A stretch of DNA of 15,941 nt from Flavobacteriia bacterium. Lineage in GTDB: Bacteria; Bacteroidota; Bacteroidia; Flavobacteriales; Flavobacteriaceae. Position numbers and translations under genes: made by a program. Location: assembly GCA_011330545.1 (NCBI GenBank), contig DRQI01000537.1, positions 1-15,941 on the forward strand. The letters run 5' to 3'. Below, piece after piece: positions 13,463 through 15,941 of the stretch; the stretch's first letter is position 1; every line of letters begins with the position of its first letter. The notes below the pieces were generated by a model. That model saw nothing but the letters and a program-made list of their open reading frames with translations. It was not told the origin of the DNA and did not search any database.

Positions 13463-15941
13463 ATGAGTACTAAGTTAAACGAAATAACCACCCAATATCG
13501 AAAATTCAATACCAATCAAGTATTGACCGAAGATCAATTAAATGAATTTTTAGATTATTTTGAAGACCAAGGCCATCTATCGAGAGTAGGGTTAAGCGGT
13601 GTTGGTATCGTATGCGGTTTTAAAGTTACTTATAATGCCCCTAACAAAACCATTACGATTACCCAAGGCTATGGTGTTACCACCGACGGAGATTTATTGA
13701 CCTTGCAAAACCCTATTCTTACAGCATCAGAAACCATAAGCAATATTTTAAAATCTATTGATTTAACATCAAAAACCTATACACATTACAGAGCATATTC
13801 TAATGAGCATATAAAATACAAACCATTCTTTTATATTGGTGAAACCCAGATAGAACTTTGGGAGTTACAAACCACAGAAGAAATTTCAGGCGACACTTCT
13901 TTTAAAACATTAGATACCTTGAGTACTTTAGAAGATAAAGTAGTATTACTCTACCTCGAAAATTATTCTAAAGAGAGCGAGTTATGTACCGCCATTACTT
14001 GCGATAATCAAGGTATTGAGCAAGTAGCAAAGTTAAAAGTGTTATTGGTTTCTACAGAAAATGCAAAATATATTGCCGGTTTAGATACAATTTATGATGC
14101 GCACAATTGGTACGAAATGTATTTAGCTTTGCCCGAAGTCAAGGCAAAACGGATTATTTTTGGTTCATCAAATACGAAAACCTTACAGGCTGTTAAACAA
14201 AACTATCACAACGCTATTAAGCTAAATAGTACCTTGTCTGATTTGAAATTAGGTTTTGAGGTAATATTCTCTAAGTTTAATAAACCCTCTCTATCATTTG
14301 AAATCGAAAACCTGTTTAACTTTACGAGTACTTCAATACCATCAGATTTTCAGTATCGATATGATGTTTTAAAAGACCTCATTGATACTTATAATGATAT
14401 CAAAGGCTTATTGTTACACATCAATGTAGAATGCTGTCCTGATATCGGCTCTTTTCCCAAACATTTGTTATTGGGTAAATTGGTAGAGTCGGCACCTTTT
14501 GCATCATTGAGGCACCGTTTTTATAAATCGCCAATCATAGGGCATGAAGATGATAACTATCAAGAAGTGTTGAGCTTGTTAGTAAGAGCTAAAGAATTAG
14601 CAGTTAGATATTTAAATGAAAATAAGGGGGCGATGATTAAAATAACACCCTCCCAAGCACATACCAATTTATCACAAAAAGCAATTCCGTTTTATTATAA
14701 TGTCGATGGCGATTTGATAAATCATTGGAGCTACGAGAAATTTAAAAATTACCGCCAACAGTACAATCTCAGTTACCATTCTGGTAACCTGTCAAATTCT
14801 CAATCGGTACAGCAACCTTTAGACTATAATTTAGATACCACTACTTTTTATAGAATTGAAGGGCATCAAGGACAACATTATAGAGATGCATTAAAACAAA
14901 TACTCAATATCAAGCATCAAAAGGCACTCAATTTTGATGTAAAGGTACTTTCTATAAATGCCTCGACAGAAAATATCAATCCGAATGATTATAACTGTGA
15001 ATTTGAAGATTTATCAGTATTGTTAAAAGCATGGACAAGGGAACAAGAATGCGTATTGAAAGAAGTATCCGGATTTTTTTCGGCTTTTAGGACAGATGCG
15101 GTTGAAAAAAATAATAAAGATGTTGAATATACCGGAAAAAAAATACCACGCACTTTTAGTGTACTTGGCAATATTGATACCATAGAGTTGGCTCTCGAAA
15201 AATCAATGAATTCCTATGGCCGCCCTAATGTAGTAGAAGAGAATTTAACCCTTGAAGACCATACCGTAGGCAAATATATTAAAGAAGCTATTATCGAAAA
15301 TAAAAATGGTTCTATCAACGATATAAAAAATGCCGCGAAAGAAAAAATAGCACAGGAAGTGTCTACCGGAGATTGGAATGCAAATGCAGAAATTAGAGAT
15401 TTTACCATCTATAAATCAATAGATTTAATTGTTGACTCTTATATATTGACAGAAAAGATACCCGAAACAATAGCAACGTTAGACAAACCCGCGATAGCTT
15501 TGTACGATACAACGTTGAAAAGTGTTTGCCAATTGGTAAAACAATTAAAAGTAAAAGTTAATTCAAAGAATACAAAACTCAATGATAACTTAAAAAATAT
15601 CATGAGTTTATTAATTACACAATTGTCTACAGTCTGTTGTTCAGGAGTAAAACTGAAAATACTATTAGAAGAAATAGAAAAAAGAAAGTTGAGCATTTTA
15701 CGCCGTATTCAACTGTCAGAATTTGTTAAAAAAAATCCCGGTTTAGAACACAAAGCAGGTGTGCAGCCGGGAGGCACTTTCGTAATGGTGTATCTCAAAG
15801 AAGCCGTTACAGACGAACCTTCTTTTGAACCCGTAACACTGGTGTTAGAATTTTTAAAACAACCTAATTTGTTCGGTAAAGATTCCGGACAAATACATTT
15901 ATGGAATGACAGAATCAGTACCAAATTTAATTTTAGCAGGC
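13463..15941 (+). CDS. Large CIS-locus protein of unknown function (at least 826 aa, 3' truncated by window)
   Basis: ATG 13463 opens a frame with no stop to the window end (826 complete codons). I know of no defined role. Visible parts: an N-terminal segment L-T-E-D-Q-L-N-E-F-L-D-Y-F, then SRVGLSGVGIVCGFKV (40-55) and T-I-T-Q-G-Y-G-V-T-T-D-G-D (67-79), which looks like a small beta sandwich. Further on are C324-C325-P-D-I-G-S-F-P-K-H-L-L-L-G, a tract with K-I-T-P-S-Q-A-H and A-I-P-F-Y-Y, FYRIEGHQGQ (462-471), a helical coiled region at about 690-755, and NPGLEHKAGVQPGGTFVMVY (758-777). Similar phrases recur, as I remember, in unnamed proteins after gp7 in Bacteroidota CIS loci. Position suggests a baseplate-peripheral or fibre-related structural protein (inference). 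There is no signal peptide or membrane segment in the visible part. Confidence 0.75.
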   Translation, partial: MSTKLNEITTQYRKFNTNQVLTEDQLNEFLDYFEDQGHLSRVGLSGVGIVCGFKVTYNAPNKTITITQGYGVTTDGDLLTLQNPILTASETISNILKSIDLTSKTYTHYRAYSNEHIKYKPFFYIGETQIELWELQTTEEISGDTSFKTLDTLSTLEDKVVLLYLENYSKESELCTAITCDNQGIEQVAKLKVLLVSTENAKYIAGLDTIYDAHNWYEMYLALPEVKAKRIIFGSSNTKTLQAVKQNYHNAIKLNSTLSDLKLGFEVIFSKFNKPSLSFEIENLFNFTSTSIPSDFQYRYDVLKDLIDTYNDIKGLLLHINVECCPDIGSFPKHLLLGKLVESAPFASLRHRFYKSPIIGHEDDNYQEVLSLLVRAKELAVRYLNENKGAMIKITPSQAHTNLSQKAIPFYYNVDGDLINHWSYEKFKNYRQQYNLSYHSGNLSNSQSVQQPLDYNLDTTTFYRIEGHQGQHYRDALKQILNIKHQKALNFDVKVLSINASTENINPNDYNCEFEDLSVLLKAWTREQECVLKEVSGFFSAFRTDAVEKNNKDVEYTGKKIPRTFSVLGNIDTIELALEKSMNSYGRPNVVEENLTLEDHTVGKYIKEAIIENKNGSINDIKNAAKEKIAQEVSTGDWNANAEIRDFTIYKSIDLIVDSYILTEKIPETIATLDKPAIALYDTTLKSVCQLVKQLKVKVNSKNTKLNDNLKNIMSLLITQLSTVCCSGVKLKILLEEIEKRKLSILRRIQLSEFVKKNPGLEHKAGVQPGGTFVMVYLKEAVTDEPSFEPVTLVLEFLKQPNLFGKDSGQIHLWNDRISTKFNFSR

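Noticed and set aside
14772..14788. Hairpin GTTACCA-TTC-TGGTAAC in the last gene
   Set aside because: A 7-bp stem within an open reading frame, not followed by a U-run, so not a terminator. There is no sign of a regulatory role.

Overview
The window is the structural core of a contractile injection system (CIS), a headless phage-tail-like device, and very probably one of the extracellular/PVC-like (eCIS) class rather than a canonical type VI secretion system. All thirteen genes lie on the + strand. Junctions range from a 13-nt overlap to a 34-nt gap. I see no hairpin followed by a U-run, and no stretch over 300 bases lacks a gene. This is the layout of a single long transcript that starts before the window and continues past it. 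The DNA is A+T-rich (upper-30s % G+C by eye). Starts sit behind A-rich leaders rather than strong Shine-Dalgarno sites, and the gene set includes DUF5908 and Bacteroidota-style baseplate proteins. I therefore infer a Bacteroidota host, most likely a flavobacterium- or cytophaga-like species. This comes from style and families only; I could not search.

Layout: (1) 2-238, C-terminal end of a DUF4255/Pvc16-like cap or tail-terminator protein. (2) 239-1213, a 324-aa protein I cannot assign. (3) 1238-3142, the only sheath gene, carrying an insertion of about 190 residues. (4) 3177-3623 and 3623-4063, two paralogous gp19-type tube proteins. (5) 4065-4229, a 54-aa DUF5908/Pvc6-like protein. (6) 4240-4965, a LysM-ended Pvc7-like protein. 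(7) 4966-6711, a VgrG/Pvc8-like hub-spike. (8) 6720-7010, a PAAR tip. (9) 7012-7428, a gp25-like baseplate protein. (10) 7447-10737, a gp6/baseplate-J-like wedge (Pvc11-like). (11) 10725-13451, a gp7-like wedge (Pvc12-like). (12) 13463 to the window end, at least 826 aa of a large protein of unknown function, cut by the edge.

How they fit together: the tube paralogs stack on the hub (VgrG-like), which is tipped by PAAR. The LysM protein would clamp the hub-tube-baseplate junction. The gp25-like protein nucleates sheath polymerisation around the gp6/gp7 wedges. The sheath surrounds the tube, and the DUF4255 protein closes the far end. Tape measure, AAA+ ATPase, fibres and cargo/toxins are not in the window, and their usual place in such loci is further downstream. 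The less ordinary parts are the large helical sheath insertion, the unassigned protein between cap and sheath, the long unknown protein after gp7, and short AT-only leaders placed specifically before the sheath, the main tube and the last gene.
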